Notes: generated by a model from the letters alone, not told the origin. Positions 41,186 through 51,190 are shown, numbered from the stretch's first letter. The stretch: DNA of 64,000 nt from a beta proteobacterium AAP99 (GCA_001295775.1 LJIA01000017.1:62001-126000); one strand, 5' to 3'. Translations and numbers: made by a program.

Positions 41186-42535
41186 ATGTTCAACTGGCTC
41201 ACACGTCTGTTCGGCGGCGCAGCGCCGGTTCGTACTGCAGGTTCGCCGCACCCGCCTCGCCCGGCCGCCACGCAGGCGGCTGTGCAATCCGGATCGGAGA
41301 CTCCGATGCGGCCTGCCGCGCGCAACGATGCGGTGCCGTCGGCGGCCACGCCGTGTCCGCGCATTCCTCTGCTGGATCGCAGCGGCCAGTTGGCGGGCTT
41401 CGAGGTGCTGCCGCCGGATGTGATGCTGCGCAGAGCGCGTGAAGGCGCCAATGTCGCCACGCTGGCGGCGTATGCGAGCATGGTGCTGGCCTCGCTCAAG
41501 CCGATCCGGGCTGCCGGTCGTGTGGGCCTGACGATTCTGCCCTGGCAGCTCCTTGCACGGCCTGCGGTCCTGCAGAATGTTCCGGCGGGGGCGTCCATCG
41601 TCATCGACGGGCTGGGCGCAGCACCCGAACAGGATGCACGCGATCTGATCGCCAGGCTGCAGGCGCAGCACGCGGTAGTCGGTGCGAGTGAAGCGACCAC
41701 GCTGCCGGTGCAGTTCCTGTTTGTCGACGCGCGTGTGCGCAGCGCGGACGACTGCAGTGAGCTGATTGCGGGCTACCGCGCAACGCGGCCCGGCATGCCG
41801 TGGGCCGTGGTCAATCTGCCGGACATCGACGCGATCGAAGCCGCGCTGCGTGAGGGCGCAGAACTGGCCGCTGGCCGCCTGGACCGCACAGCGACACCCG
41901 CCGACAAGGGCACGCCCGGGCCGCAGGTCGCCAAGCTCTGCCGTTTGATCAATCAGCTCGTCGGCGGCGCAGACACCGCGGCCTTGGCCGCCGAACTTCG
42001 CTCGGACGTCGCCCTGAGCTACCAGCTTCTGCGCCACGCCAACAGCCCCTTGCTGGGTGTCTCACGGGCGGTCGACTCCGTGGACCAAGCCGTCCTGCTG
42101 ATGGGCCGCGACGCGCTCTACCGCTGGCTGACCGTGATGCTGGTGAGCGCGGGCGAGCGCAGGGCCAGCTCGCGTGCGTTGCAGGAGATCGCCTTGGCCC
42201 GCGCCCGCCTGTTCGAATTGCTCGCGACGCAGTCCGGCACAGCGCCGCAGAGCCTGTTCACGCTCGGTCTGCTGTCGATGATCGATGTGCTGCTGCATCT
42301 GCCCATGGCCGATGCGGTTGCGCCCCTGTCGCTGGCCGCTGATCTGCAGAGTGCGCTGGTTGCACGGAGCGGCCCGCTTGCGCCGCTGCTCACGCTGGCC
42401 GAGCAGCTTGAACGGCGCCAGCTCGAGGACGCTGAGGCCACCGCCAGTCTGTACGGCGGCATGGACACCGTGCTGGCCGCTTCAGACTCCGCCTGGGCCT
42501 GGGCGGCGCAGGCCTCGGCCGAGCTGCGCCCCTGA
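41186..42535 (+). CDS. HDOD domain protein with degenerate EAL-like N-terminal half
   Basis: 449-aa cytoplasmic protein. Residues about 60-225 look like a degenerate EAL-type fold (PRIPLLDRSGQLAGFEVLPP, ASIVIDGLGAAPEQ, FLFVDARV) without the catalytic EAL/Glu residues, and about 255-440 form an HDOD domain (VAKLCRLINQLVGG, DVALSYQLLRHANSPLLG, AVDSVDQAVLLMGRDALYRWLTVML). This YuxH-like architecture is a known bacterial regulator class. No membrane segment. The ATG two codons after a TTG is preferred. It follows the MTIP gene by 12 bases. Confidence 0.85.
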   Translation: MFNWLTRLFGGAAPVRTAGSPHPPRPAATQAAVQSGSETPMRPAARNDAVPSAATPCPRIPLLDRSGQLAGFEVLPPDVMLRRAREGANVATLAAYASMVLASLKPIRAAGRVGLTILPWQLLARPAVLQNVPAGASIVIDGLGAAPEQDARDLIARLQAQHAVVGASEATTLPVQFLFVDARVRSADDCSELIAGYRATRPGMPWAVVNLPDIDAIEAALREGAELAAGRLDRTATPADKGTPGPQVAKLCRLINQLVGGADTAALAAELRSDVALSYQLLRHANSPLLGVSRAVDSVDQAVLLMGRDALYRWLTVMLVSAGERRASSRALQEIALARARLFELLATQSGTAPQSLFTLGLLSMIDVLLHLPMADAVAPLSLAADLQSALVARSGPLAPLLTLAEQLERRQLEDAEATASLYGGMDTVLAASDSAWAWAAQASAELRP

Positions 42536-42637
42536 GGCGGCCTGGCCGCGCACTCCACAAGGCAGGTCTGCCTCGGGCTTGACGCGGCCTGCCGTGTTCG
42601 CGACATTTCGCATGCCCGAACCTCCCGGAGGAATGTC

Positions 42638-43477
42638 ATGCGCCGTGTGCTGATGTTGACCCTGCTTGTGCTGTCGAGTGTTCTTCCTGTCAGCAAGGCA
42701 CAGGACGCCAAGGGCTGCACCGATCCGGCCATGTTCCCCAACCGCATTCCCGGCTACGTGATCTCACGCTGCGATGCCGGCAACACCGCCCATGACTTCA
42801 CCTGGCCCGGTGGCAAGCGCCAGGTGCTGGGCCGCAAGACCGAGGTGGTCTACCGCTCCGCGGACATGGGTAGCCGGGCCGAGCCCAAGTTCATTGCCGC
42901 CAACTATGCGAACGCGCTGCGCAAGATCGGCGCCAGCTTCATGATGGACCCGGCCAAGACGACCTTGGGCGACCGCGTGCTGGCTACCGTGCCGATCGAC
43001 GGCCGGGACGTCTGGGTCTGGCTGGGCAGTGACTCCGGCGTGGTCAACAACCGCTGGGAGACCTACAAGCTGATCATCGTCGCGCCGGATGCTGCGGTGC
43101 AGGTCATCACCGCGCAGAAGATGCTGGACGCCCTGAACAAGGACGGCTTCGTCACCCTCTACATCAACTTCGAGACCGGCAAGTGGGATGTGCCGGCCAG
43201 CGCGCAGGCCACACTGGCCGAGATTGTGACGCTCATGCGCCAGCAGTCCCACTTGAAGCTCAGCGTGGAGGGTCACACGGACAACGTCGGCCAGGCAGCC
43301 GCCAACAAGACCTTGAGCGAGAACCGGGCGCGAGCGGTGCGCGAGGCACTTCAGGCCGCAGGCGTGCCGGCTGCGCGCCTCAAGAGCCAGGGATTCGGTG
43401 CGGAGAAGCCCGTGGCCGACAACCGCAGCGAGGACGGACGAGCGAAGAACCGGCGGGTTGAACTTGTGCGCTTCTGA
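42638..43477 (+). CDS. OmpA family protein, exported
   Basis: 279-aa exported protein. Signal peptide MRRVLMLTLLVLSSVLPVSKAQ is followed by an N-terminal domain of unknown fold (about residues 22-170, TDPAMFPNRIPGYVISRCD) and a C-terminal OmpA-like peptidoglycan-binding domain (about 175-279: VTLYINFETGKWDVP, LKLSVEGHTDNVG, NKTLSENRARAVREALQ, KNRRVELVRF). CCGGAGGAATGTC precedes the ATG. Probably periplasmic and anchored to the wall. It is convergent with serB. Confidence 0.92.
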   Translation: MRRVLMLTLLVLSSVLPVSKAQDAKGCTDPAMFPNRIPGYVISRCDAGNTAHDFTWPGGKRQVLGRKTEVVYRSADMGSRAEPKFIAANYANALRKIGASFMMDPAKTTLGDRVLATVPIDGRDVWVWLGSDSGVVNNRWETYKLIIVAPDAAVQVITAQKMLDALNKDGFVTLYINFETGKWDVPASAQATLAEIVTLMRQQSHLKLSVEGHTDNVGQAAANKTLSENRARAVREALQAAGVPAARLKSQGFGAEKPVADNRSEDGRAKNRRVELVRF

Positions 43478-43487
43478 TTCGGCCTGG

Positions 43488-43517
43488 GGCTGCGCTTAGC
43501 GCCTGCTCAGCGCAGCC
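43488..43517. terminator. Hairpin between the convergent OmpA-like and serB genes
   Basis: GGCTGCGC (43488-43495) pairs with GCGCAGCC (43510-43517) across a 14-base loop. The right arm covers the last codons of serB. There is no T-tract. Possible bidirectional terminator. Confidence 0.45.
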
Positions 43518-44415
43518 AGGCGAGCACCGTATCCAGCCCACCGAAGCGAATGCGCGTATTGGCCTGCGCCGCCACGGCCGGCTTCGCGTGATAGGCCACT
43601 GACAGGCCCGACACGCGCATCATCTCCAGATCATTGGCACCGTCGCCCATGGCAATGGCCTGGCTGGGCTGGCAGCCCAGCAGGGTGCAGGTGGCCTCCA
43701 GGGTCTGGCGCTTGACCTGCGCGTTCACGATCAGCTCATTAACCATGCGGCCGGTGAGCTTGCCGTCGATGATCTCCAGTTCGTTGGAGCGCGTGTAGTC
43801 CAGCCCGAGTTCGGCCTTCAACCGGCTTGTGAAGAAGGTGAAGCCGCCGGAGACCAGCAGGGTCTTCAGGCCCACGGACTTGGCCGTGTCGATCAGCTCG
43901 CGTGCGCCGGGGTTGATCTTCAGCCGCTCGGTGTAGACGCGCTCCAGCACCGTGGCATCCAATCCCGCCAGCAGGGCCACGCGGCGGCGCAGGCTCTCGT
44001 TGTAGTCGGTGATCTCGCCGCGCATGGCGGCCTCGGTGATGGCCGCGACCTCGGCCTTCTTGCCGCAATAGTCCGCAATCTCGTCCACGCACTCAATCGA
44101 GATCAGGGTGCTGTCCATGTCCATGGCGAGCAGGCGGTAGTCCGTCAGATGCGCGCCCGGGGCCAAGGCTGCGGCGTCCAGGCTCAAGGCCGCGGCACCT
44201 TCCGCAATCTGCGCGGCCTTACCGGCTTGCGCCGCGAAGCGGGCCCAGTGCGTACCGGCCGTGGTCGTGCCCGAGGCGATCGGCCGACCGAGCTCGCTGG
44301 CCCAGAGGTGGGTGGCCGCAATCGCCTGCCAGTCGCGCAGGGCGCCGCCGCTCAGCGTGATGTCGAGCAGTCGGGCGGGGTCTGCGCCGGGGGAGTGATG
44401 GTCGGGTGCATTCAT
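43507..44415 (-). CDS. serB: Phosphoserine phosphatase SerB
   Basis: 302-aa HAD-family enzyme, last step of serine synthesis. DMDSTLISIECVDEIAD is motif I with the two catalytic Asp residues, VSGGFTFFTSRLK motif II, and GDGANDLEMM motif III. The N-terminal 100 residues form the ACT-like regulatory part common in betaproteobacteria, here with a low-complexity start (MNAPDHHSPG). A longer in-frame start upstream is less likely. It is downstream of the Sel1-mfd genes on the same strand. Confidence 0.95.
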   Translation of the reverse strand: MNAPDHHSPGADPARLLDITLSGGALRDWQAIAATHLWASELGRPIASGTTTAGTHWARFAAQAGKAAQIAEGAAALSLDAAALAPGAHLTDYRLLAMDMDSTLISIECVDEIADYCGKKAEVAAITEAAMRGEITDYNESLRRRVALLAGLDATVLERVYTERLKINPGARELIDTAKSVGLKTLLVSGGFTFFTSRLKAELGLDYTRSNELEIIDGKLTGRMVNELIVNAQVKRQTLEATCTLLGCQPSQAIAMGDGANDLEMMRVSGLSVAYHAKPAVAAQANTRIRFGGLDTVLAWLR

Positions 44416-44511
44416 GGCGCGGTCTCGGTGGGGTGCTGACCGGATCGTCACCGCCTGTTCATCGGGGCGGGGCGATCCTCCTTGGCGTGAGCAATCGCAG
44501 GGGTGCGTGAC

Positions 44512-45435
44512 TCAGCGTGTCAGGTTGGGTTGACCCGGCGACGGCTGTGCCGGGCGGGCGTTTGCGGGTGCGTTCTGTGAAGCTGGCGCCGGAGTGCGGC
44601 TGGCCGCGGCCCGCTCGGCGATCTCGACCTCGCGACGCAGGCGCTGGGCCTCCGCGGCGTTGGTCGGTACGCCCAGGCCGAGTTCATACACAGTGGCCAG
44701 CTCGCGCTTGGCGGCAGGCAGCCCGGTGGCCGAGGCGGTCTGCAGCAGTTTGGCGGCACCCTCGAAGTCCCGTGCGGTGATCTGCCCGCGCTGCTTGGCC
44801 AGGGCGACATCCACCATCGCGGGTGGGTCGCCGGCTGCAGCGGCTTTCTCAAGCCAGCCAAATCCCAGCCGCTGACGCGCGGCATCCAGCATCAGGGTGC
44901 TGCCGTGCAGACGCATGCCGACCGGATGGTTGAGATTGGCCGCACGTTCCACCAGCTCGGAAGGCGACTCACCCGGCTGCGCCGTGGTGGCTCGGGTGAT
45001 GATGGCCAGGGCCAGATTCACCATGCCGTCGGCCGAACCGAGTTGTGCCGCTTCGCGATAGCTGGCCACGGCGCGGGCCGGATCCCGCGGGACGCCCAAA
45101 CCCTCGGCATACAGCGCGCCGAGGTTGTTGATGCTCGGCCCGTGCTTCTGCTTCGCGGCGCGCTCGTACAGCTCCGCGGCGCGGGCATACATGCCTTCGG
45201 ACTCCTCGATGCGGCCCACGGCGAACAGCGCGTCCGGCACATCGCGTCCGGCCAGGGGCACCAGCAGCAGCTTGGCGTCGAAGCTGCGGCCCTCGCGGAA
45301 CAGGCGCGAGGCCTCCTGCAGGATGGACGCGGTCTCCGCGGGTGAGGCTGCGGGTGGTGTCTGCGCCAGCGCGGCCTGAGCGAGCAGGGCACTCAGTATT
45401 GCCGAGACCACTCTTGTAGCAACGGTGTGGGTCAC
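44512..45435 (-). CDS. Sel1-like/TPR repeat exported protein
   Basis: 307-aa protein with a signal peptide (VVSAILSALLAQAALAQ) and several Sel1-like helical repeats: GPSINNLGALYAEGLGVPRDPARAVA, ADGMVNLALAI, and ATVYELGLGVPTNAAEAQRL show the characteristic A-x-x-LG-x-x-Y-x-x-G-x-G pattern. The C-terminal 30 residues are Pro/Ala-rich. Its start overlaps the mfd stop by 4 bases, so it is cotranscribed with mfd. Role unknown; Sel1 proteins are scaffolds for protein assembly. Confidence 0.85.
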   Translation of the reverse strand: MTHTVATRVVSAILSALLAQAALAQTPPAASPAETASILQEASRLFREGRSFDAKLLLVPLAGRDVPDALFAVGRIEESEGMYARAAELYERAAKQKHGPSINNLGALYAEGLGVPRDPARAVASYREAAQLGSADGMVNLALAIITRATTAQPGESPSELVERAANLNHPVGMRLHGSTLMLDAARQRLGFGWLEKAAAAGDPPAMVDVALAKQRGQITARDFEGAAKLLQTASATGLPAAKRELATVYELGLGVPTNAAEAQRLRREVEIAERAAASRTPAPASQNAPANARPAQPSPGQPNLTR

Positions 45436-48400
45436 GCAGTCACCTCCACCTGCGCCGACTTGCCGAGCAACCGCAGCGCGGCGCGGGTATTGCCGACGCG
45501 TGCAGCCAGGTCCGGCGAGCTGCCGGTGATGCGCAGCTTGTCCTGCCCGGCGAGTTTGATGTGTTTGTTCTTTTGCACGAGTTCGATGATTGCATAGGGC
45601 TCGAAGGGCACCTTGGGGCCGAACTGCAAGGTGATGGACTCCGCATGGGCGTCGATCTTGGCCACGCCCAGCGCCTTGCCCATCACGCGCAGGCGGTGTG
45701 TATCGAGCAGGGCCTGAGCCGCCTCGGGCAACTTGCCGAAGCGGTCGATGATCTCCTCATGCAGGCTGTCCAGCGCCTCGGTGGTTTCTGCAGCCGAAAG
45801 CCGCTTGTACAGGCTCAAGCGTTCATGCACGTCGCCGCAGTAGTCGGTGGGCAGCAGGGCCGGCAGGTGGAGGTTGACCTCGATACCCAGGGTCAGCGGG
45901 GCCTCGAAGTCCGGCTCCTCGCCACGCTTCAGCGCCCGCACCGCCAGATTGATCATGTCCACATACATCTGGAAGCCGACCTCCTGCATGTCGCCGCTCT
46001 GGTTCTCGCCCAGCACCTCACCGGCGCCGCGAATCTCCAGGTCATGCATTGCAAGATAGAAGCCGGAGCCCAGTTCTTCCATGCTCTGGATGGCCTCCAA
46101 GCGCTGCTTGGCCTGCTTGGTCAGGCCGTCTTCGCTGCTCACCAGCAGGTAGGCATAGGCCTGGTGGTGGCTGCGGCCCACGCGGCCGCGCAGCTGGTGC
46201 AGCTGGGCCAGACCGAAGCGGTCGGCCTTGTGGATGATGATGGTGTTGGCCGTCGGGATGTCGATGCCGGTCTCGATGATGGTGGTGCACAAGAGGATGT
46301 TGGCGCGCTGGGCGGTGAATTCGCGCATCACGCGCTCCAGCTCGCGTTCGGGCATCTGGCCGTGGGCCACCACGATGCGCGCCTCGGGCAGCAGCTCGGT
46401 GAGCTTGGCCTTGCGGTTCTCGATGGTTTCGACCTCGTTGTGCAGGAAGTACACCTGTCCGCCGCGCTTGAGCTCGCGCAGCACCGCCTCGCGGATGATG
46501 CCGTCGCCCTCGCGGCGCACAAAGGTCTTGATCGCCAGGCGGCGCTGCGGCGCGGTGGCAATCACGCTCAGATCCCGCATGCCTTCCATGGCCATGCCCA
46601 GGGTGCGCGGAATCGGCGTGGCCGTGAGCGTGAGCACATCCACCTCGGCGCGCAGGCTCTTGAGCGCCTCCTTGTGGCGCACGCCGAAGCGGTGCTCCTC
46701 ATCGATGATCACCAGGCCCAGCCGCGGGTACTTCACGCTCGACGACAACAGCTTGTGCGTGCCGATGACGATGTCCACTTGCCCGGCATTGATCCGCTCC
46801 ACCGCCTCCTTGACCTCCTTGGCGGTCTTGAAGCGCGACAGCTCCACGATGTTTACCGGCCAGTCCGCAAAGCGGTCCGAGAAGGTCTGGAAGTGCTGCT
46901 CGGCCAGAAGCGTGGTGGGTGCCAGCACGGCCACCTGCTTGCCGCCAGCCACGCACATGAAGGCGGCGCGCAGGGCGACTTCGGTCTTGCCGAAGCCCAC
47001 GTCGCCACAGACCAGCCGGTCCATGGGTTTGCCGCGTGTCATGTCGCCCATCACGGCGGCAATGGCGGCGGATTGGTCCGCCGTTTCCTCGAAGCCGAAG
47101 CCCTCGGCAAAGCGCACGTAGTCCGCGGGGTCGAAGTTGAATGCGTGGCCCTGGCGCAGGGCGCGCTTGGCATAGAGGTCCAGCAGCTCGGCGGCGGTGT
47201 CGCGTGCCTGCGCGGCGGCCTTCTTGCGCGCCTTTTCCCACTGGCCGCTGCCCAGCTGGTGCAGGGGGGCGTCCTCCGGGTTCATGCCGGAATAGCGGCC
47301 GATCAGGTGCAGCTGGCTCACCGGCACATAGAGCTTGGTGCCGCCGGCATATTCGAGATGCAGGAACTCCATCACGCCTTCGCCCAGATCCATGGACTCC
47401 AGCCCGTGATAGCGGCCAATGCCGTGCTGCGCATGCACCACGGGGTCGCCGACCTTCAGTTCCGCCAGATCGCGGATCATCATGTCGATGTTGGTGGTGG
47501 CCTCCTGCTTCTTGCGGCCGGTGCGGCCGGAGGCGGCATAGAGTTCCGCTTCCGTGACGACCGCAATGCCTTCGCCGGGCAGCACAAAGCCGCTCGCCAG
47601 CGGCGCGACGATGATGGCGACGCGCAGGTCCGGCGTGAACTGCGCGAAGCTTTCCACCTCGCTGACTGGCAGCTCGTTGTCCCGCAGCAGCGTGGCCATG
47701 GTCTCGCGCCGGCCGGCGCTCTCGGCCACGATCAGCACGCGATACGGCGTCTTGTGCTGCCAGTCCAGGAACGCAGCGAGCGGGACTTCGCGCTTGCGGT
47801 CGATGGCCAGGTTCGGCAGCGGCGTGGCCAGCGGTGCGTGGTTGCTTGCGGCATCCAGCGCCAGACGGGCAAAGCCGCGCGCGTTGGCGAAGAAACTTTC
47901 CGCCGTGAGAAAGAGCTGGTCGGGCGGCAGCAGTGGCCGCTCGCGGTCAGCGCGCATGAGCTTGTAGCGCTCCTGCGTATCGGTGTGAAAGCGCTTGATC
48001 GCGTCGTTCACATCACCCAACGTGGCCAGCAGGCTGCCGGCGGGCAGGTAGTCGAAGAGGGTGACGGCCTGCTCGAAGAACAGCGGCAGCCAGTATTCGA
48101 TGCCGGCGCTGGCAATGCCGTTGCCCATGTCCTTGTAGATCACGGCCTTGGTCGGATCGCCCTCGAACACCTCGCGGAAGCGCTTGCGAAACGCCGCGCG
48201 ACTGGCCTCGTCCATGGGGAACTCGCGGCCCGGCAGCAAACGCACATCCTTCACCGGGTAGAGGCTGCGCTGGGTGTCGGGGTCGAAGGTGCGGATGGAC
48301 TCGATGCTGTCGTCGAACAGATCCAGCCGGTAGGGCAGGGCGCTGCCCATGGGAAAGAGGTCGATCAGCCCGCCGCGCACGCTGTATTCGCCCGGCGAGA

Positions 48401-48938
48401 GCACCTGACCCACATGGTTGTAGCCGGCGCGCACGAGCTGATCGCGCAGCTGCTGCTCATTGAGCTTGCCGCCCTGCTTGAAGAAGAAGGTGTAGCCCTC
48501 GATGAAGCCGGGCGGGCAGAGGCGATGCAGGGCGGTGGAGGCGGCCGTGATCAGCACATCCACATTGCCGCTCACGGTCTCGTGCAGGGTGGCCAGGCGC
48601 TCGGAGATCAGGTCCTGGTGCGGCGAAAAGCTGTCATAGGGCAGGGTTTCCCAGTCGGGCAGCAGGCGGATGTTGGGCTTTTTGGCGGGTTCGGCGCCCG
48701 GCTCGGCGGACAGCTCAGTGGCGAGATAACTCAGCTCGTCATGCAGGCGCTGCGCGTCCTGCGCATTTGCGGTGACGATGGTCAGCCGCTGTCTGCGTGC
48801 GAGCAGGTCCGGCAGCAGGCGCGCCAGGCACCAGGCATCCGCGCTGCCGGGGCCGGGGTGGGCCGCAAAGCTGTCGCCCGCGCCCATGCGCGCGAGCTGG
48901 GCGGAAAGGGGTGCGTAGGAAGAGAGGTGTTCAGCCAT
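45432..48938 (-). CDS. mfd: Transcription-repair coupling factor Mfd
   Basis: 1168-aa translocase that removes stalled RNA polymerase and recruits UvrA. N-terminal UvrB-like part (residues about 20-330, LLPDWETLPYDSFSPHQDL), RNA-polymerase interaction domain (about 490-560, GDPVVHAQHGIGRYHGLESM), then RecG-like helicase domains with Walker A GDVGFGKTEVALRA, the DEEH box IIDEEHRFGV, TATPIPRTL and QLRGRVGRS. Complete and of normal length. Divergent from the RlaP-type gene, 114 bases away. Confidence 0.97.
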   Translation of the reverse strand: MAEHLSSYAPLSAQLARMGAGDSFAAHPGPGSADAWCLARLLPDLLARRQRLTIVTANAQDAQRLHDELSYLATELSAEPGAEPAKKPNIRLLPDWETLPYDSFSPHQDLISERLATLHETVSGNVDVLITAASTALHRLCPPGFIEGYTFFFKQGGKLNEQQLRDQLVRAGYNHVGQVLSPGEYSVRGGLIDLFPMGSALPYRLDLFDDSIESIRTFDPDTQRSLYPVKDVRLLPGREFPMDEASRAAFRKRFREVFEGDPTKAVIYKDMGNGIASAGIEYWLPLFFEQAVTLFDYLPAGSLLATLGDVNDAIKRFHTDTQERYKLMRADRERPLLPPDQLFLTAESFFANARGFARLALDAASNHAPLATPLPNLAIDRKREVPLAAFLDWQHKTPYRVLIVAESAGRRETMATLLRDNELPVSEVESFAQFTPDLRVAIIVAPLASGFVLPGEGIAVVTEAELYAASGRTGRKKQEATTNIDMMIRDLAELKVGDPVVHAQHGIGRYHGLESMDLGEGVMEFLHLEYAGGTKLYVPVSQLHLIGRYSGMNPEDAPLHQLGSGQWEKARKKAAAQARDTAAELLDLYAKRALRQGHAFNFDPADYVRFAEGFGFEETADQSAAIAAVMGDMTRGKPMDRLVCGDVGFGKTEVALRAAFMCVAGGKQVAVLAPTTLLAEQHFQTFSDRFADWPVNIVELSRFKTAKEVKEAVERINAGQVDIVIGTHKLLSSSVKYPRLGLVIIDEEHRFGVRHKEALKSLRAEVDVLTLTATPIPRTLGMAMEGMRDLSVIATAPQRRLAIKTFVRREGDGIIREAVLRELKRGGQVYFLHNEVETIENRKAKLTELLPEARIVVAHGQMPERELERVMREFTAQRANILLCTTIIETGIDIPTANTIIIHKADRFGLAQLHQLRGRVGRSHHQAYAYLLVSSEDGLTKQAKQRLEAIQSMEELGSGFYLAMHDLEIRGAGEVLGENQSGDMQEVGFQMYVDMINLAVRALKRGEEPDFEAPLTLGIEVNLHLPALLPTDYCGDVHERLSLYKRLSAAETTEALDSLHEEIIDRFGKLPEAAQALLDTHRLRVMGKALGVAKIDAHAESITLQFGPKVPFEPYAIIELVQKNKHIKLAGQDKLRITGSSPDLAARVGNTRAALRLLGKSAQVEVTA

Positions 48939-49052
48939 ACAAAATGAAAACGCTCGCGCGGGCCTGAAATCGGCCCGCTGCGATGCGGTTTATGCTGGCC
49001 AGAATGTTAGGCGAGCGCAGCTGCGTTCGACCGCGGCAATCCGCAGCGCCCC

Positions 49053-49832
49053 ATGATCCCTGAAGACGTACGTACCGAAATTCTGAGACGCATCCGTCAG
49101 GCAGAAACTGAGCACAAGGTTCGCGTGCTCTTGGCTGTTGAATCTGGCAGCCGCGCTTGGGGGTTCGAGTCTCCCAACAGTGACTACGACGCACGATTCA
49201 TCTACGCGCATGAGCCAGAGTGGTACATGGCAGTGAATCTTGAGGACAAGCGCGACGTCATTGAGTACCCAATCGTCGATGACATCGATCTCAACGGATG
49301 GGATGTCCGCAAGGCGCTGCAGCTGCTTCATCGCTCGAACCCTGCGTTTGTAGAGTGGATTCAGTCACCGATCGTCTACTTGGAACGCGGTTCGTTTGCA
49401 TCTTCTGCGCGAGCCCTGCTGCCAAACCTCTACTCGTGCGTCAGCGGCGTGCATCACTATCGAAGCATGGCCAAGACCAACTATCGAGGCTATCTGCGGG
49501 AGGACTTGGTTCCACTCAAGAAATACTTCTACGTGCTGCGCCCGCTGCTTTCTGTCCGATGGCTAGAGCGCTACGGTAGGCCTGCGCCGATTGAATTTGC
49601 CAAGCTGCTTCACCTGATCGCTGACCAATCGGACCTGCTGGCGGACGTGAACGAATTGCTCGCCAAGAAGAAGAGTGCGCCTGAAATGGGGCTAGCCCCT
49701 CAGGTGCGCAGCATTCATGCATTCATCGAGGCGGAGCTGGAGCGGCTTGAGAATGTTCAGCCCGTAGGCGTGCAAGTGAGCAAGATGGATGCGCTGAACG
49801 ACCTCTTTCGCTTGGTCGTTCACGACCAGTAG
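49053..49832 (+). CDS. RlaP-type predicted nucleotidyltransferase
   Basis: 259-aa protein of the RlaP/DUF2129-like nucleotidyltransferase group (polymerase-beta fold). The GSRAWGFESPNSDYDARFIY motif holds GS plus the two metal-binding Asp region, followed by EYPIVDDIDLNGWDVRKAL and KTNYRGYLREDLVPLKKYFYVLR. Members are proposed to repair or modify RNA ends, based on genome context only. Codon use is visibly less GC-rich than in neighbours (many A/T third positions), and it interrupts the usual mfd-isp adjacency; both suggest recent acquisition. Confidence 0.85.
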   Translation: MIPEDVRTEILRRIRQAETEHKVRVLLAVESGSRAWGFESPNSDYDARFIYAHEPEWYMAVNLEDKRDVIEYPIVDDIDLNGWDVRKALQLLHRSNPAFVEWIQSPIVYLERGSFASSARALLPNLYSCVSGVHHYRSMAKTNYRGYLREDLVPLKKYFYVLRPLLSVRWLERYGRPAPIEFAKLLHLIADQSDLLADVNELLAKKKSAPEMGLAPQVRSIHAFIEAELERLENVQPVGVQVSKMDALNDLFRLVVHDQ

Positions 49833-49972
49833 AGCGGCGCCCCCCTTTTCCGAGCGATACCCTAGTTAAACATGCGTCCTGAAATCGTTTCCCGCTTGTC
49901 CCGTGCGCCTTTCCAGCCACTTTGGCCTGAAAACCCGCATGAATGCTCGATCTACGTTTCGAGGTGCGGGGC

Positions 49973-51190
49973 ATGAGCGCGCTGTTCGGCCTGATTCCCG
50001 CCGGTGGCACCGGCAGCCGCTTCGGCAGCGAGCGGCCCAAGCAGTACGCCGCGCTGGACGGTGAGACGGTGTTGGCGCGTACGGCGCGCGCGCTGCTGGC
50101 GGACCCGCGCATCATGAGCGTGTTGGTGGCCGCGGCGCCGGGGGATACGCATGTGGCCGCCGCTCTTGCACCGCTGCGCGGCGAGCATGGCCGCCGCCTG
50201 ACCTGGGTGCCCGCCGGCGGCGCCACCCGGGCGCGCACGGTGCGTCAGGGGCTGGACGCGCTGCTGATGGCCGGCGCGCTGGAAAGTGACTGGGTGCTGG
50301 TGCACGACGCTGCGCGGCCGGGGCTGTCGGCCGATGCGCTGATGAACATGATCGACCGGCTGCAGACCCATCCCGTGGGCGGGCTCATGGCGCTGCCGCT
50401 GGCCGATACCCTGAAGCGCAGCCGCTTTGCCCCCGACATGGCTAGCGAGGAGGTGGAGGCGACCATCCCGCGCGAGGCCATGTGGGCCGCGCAGACGCCG
50501 CAGATGTTCCGGATCGGCCTGCTCGCCGCCGCGCTCGACGCCGCCTTCGAGGCCGGCATCGAGCCCACCGACGAAGCCCAGGCCATGGAGGCCGCCGGCC
50601 ACGTGCCGGTGCTGGTGCCGGGCACGCGCGGCAATTTCAAGATCACCGTGCAGGACGATCTGCGCGCCATGGAGCAATTGATGTCGAACGCAAGCCTGCC
50701 GCGCGCACTGCCTTCATTCAGGATCGGCGAAGGCTGGGACGTGCACGCCCTGGTGGCCGGCCGCAAGCTGATCATCGGCGGCGTGGAGATCCCGCACGCC
50801 ACCGGCCTCCTGGGCCACAGCGACGCCGACGTGCTGCTGCATGCCATCACCGACGCGCTGCTGGGCGGCGCCGGCCTGGGTGACATCGGCCGCCACTTTC
50901 CCGATACGGACCCGCAGTTCAAGGGTGCCGACAGCAACGCGCTGCTTGCCGAGGCCTACCGGCGCGTCCAGGCCGCCGGCTGGCAGTTGGTGAACCTGGA
51001 CGCCACCGTCATCGCCCAGCAGCCCAAGCTGGCGCCGCACATTCCGGGCATGGTGGCCGTGATCGCACAGACCCTCGGCGTGGACGCCAGCCAGATCAAC
51101 GTCAAGGCCAAGACCAGCGAGAAGCTGGGCTACCTGGGGCGCGAGGAAGGCATTGCCGCGCAGGCGAGCGCGCTTCTGAGTGGTGCTTAA
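49973..51190 (+). CDS. ispDF: Bifunctional IspD-IspF fusion (MEP isoprenoid pathway)
   Basis: 405-aa single reading frame covering two enzymes. Residues 1 to about 235 are IspD, which makes CDP-ME from MEP and [22 protein letters not shown] (CTP binding), [16 protein letters not shown]. Residues about 249-405 are IspF, which forms MEc[11 protein letters not shown] (zinc Asp/His), [32 protein letters not shown], and [14 protein letters not shown]. The linker is only about 12 residues. There is no internal stop or frameshift. Start is ATG with GAGGTG upstream. In most Burkholderiales the two are separate adjacent genes. Confidence 0.96.
   Translation: MSALFGLIPAGGTGSRFGSERPKQYAALDGETVLARTARALLADPRIMSVLVAAAPGDTHVAAALAPLRGEHGRRLTWVPAGGATRARTVRQGLDALLMAGALESDWVLVHDAARPGLSADALMNMIDRLQTHPVGGLMALPLADTLKRSRFAPDMASEEVEATIPREAMWAAQTPQMFRIGLLAAALDAAFEAGIEPTDEAQAMEAAGHVPVLVPGTRGNFKITVQDDLRAMEQLMSNASLPRALPSFRIGEGWDVHALVAGRKLIIGGVEIPHATGLLGHSDADVLLHAITDALLGGAGLGDIGRHFPDTDPQFKGADSNALLAEAYRRVQAAGWQLVNLDATVIAQQPKLAPHIPGMVAVIAQTLGVDASQINVKAKTSEKLGYLGREEGIAAQASALLSGA

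Noticed and set aside
45561-48947. Very long open frame antisense to mfd
   Set aside because: Same effect; the product looks like a reverse-strand shadow rich in His, Gln and Arg, without family motifs.
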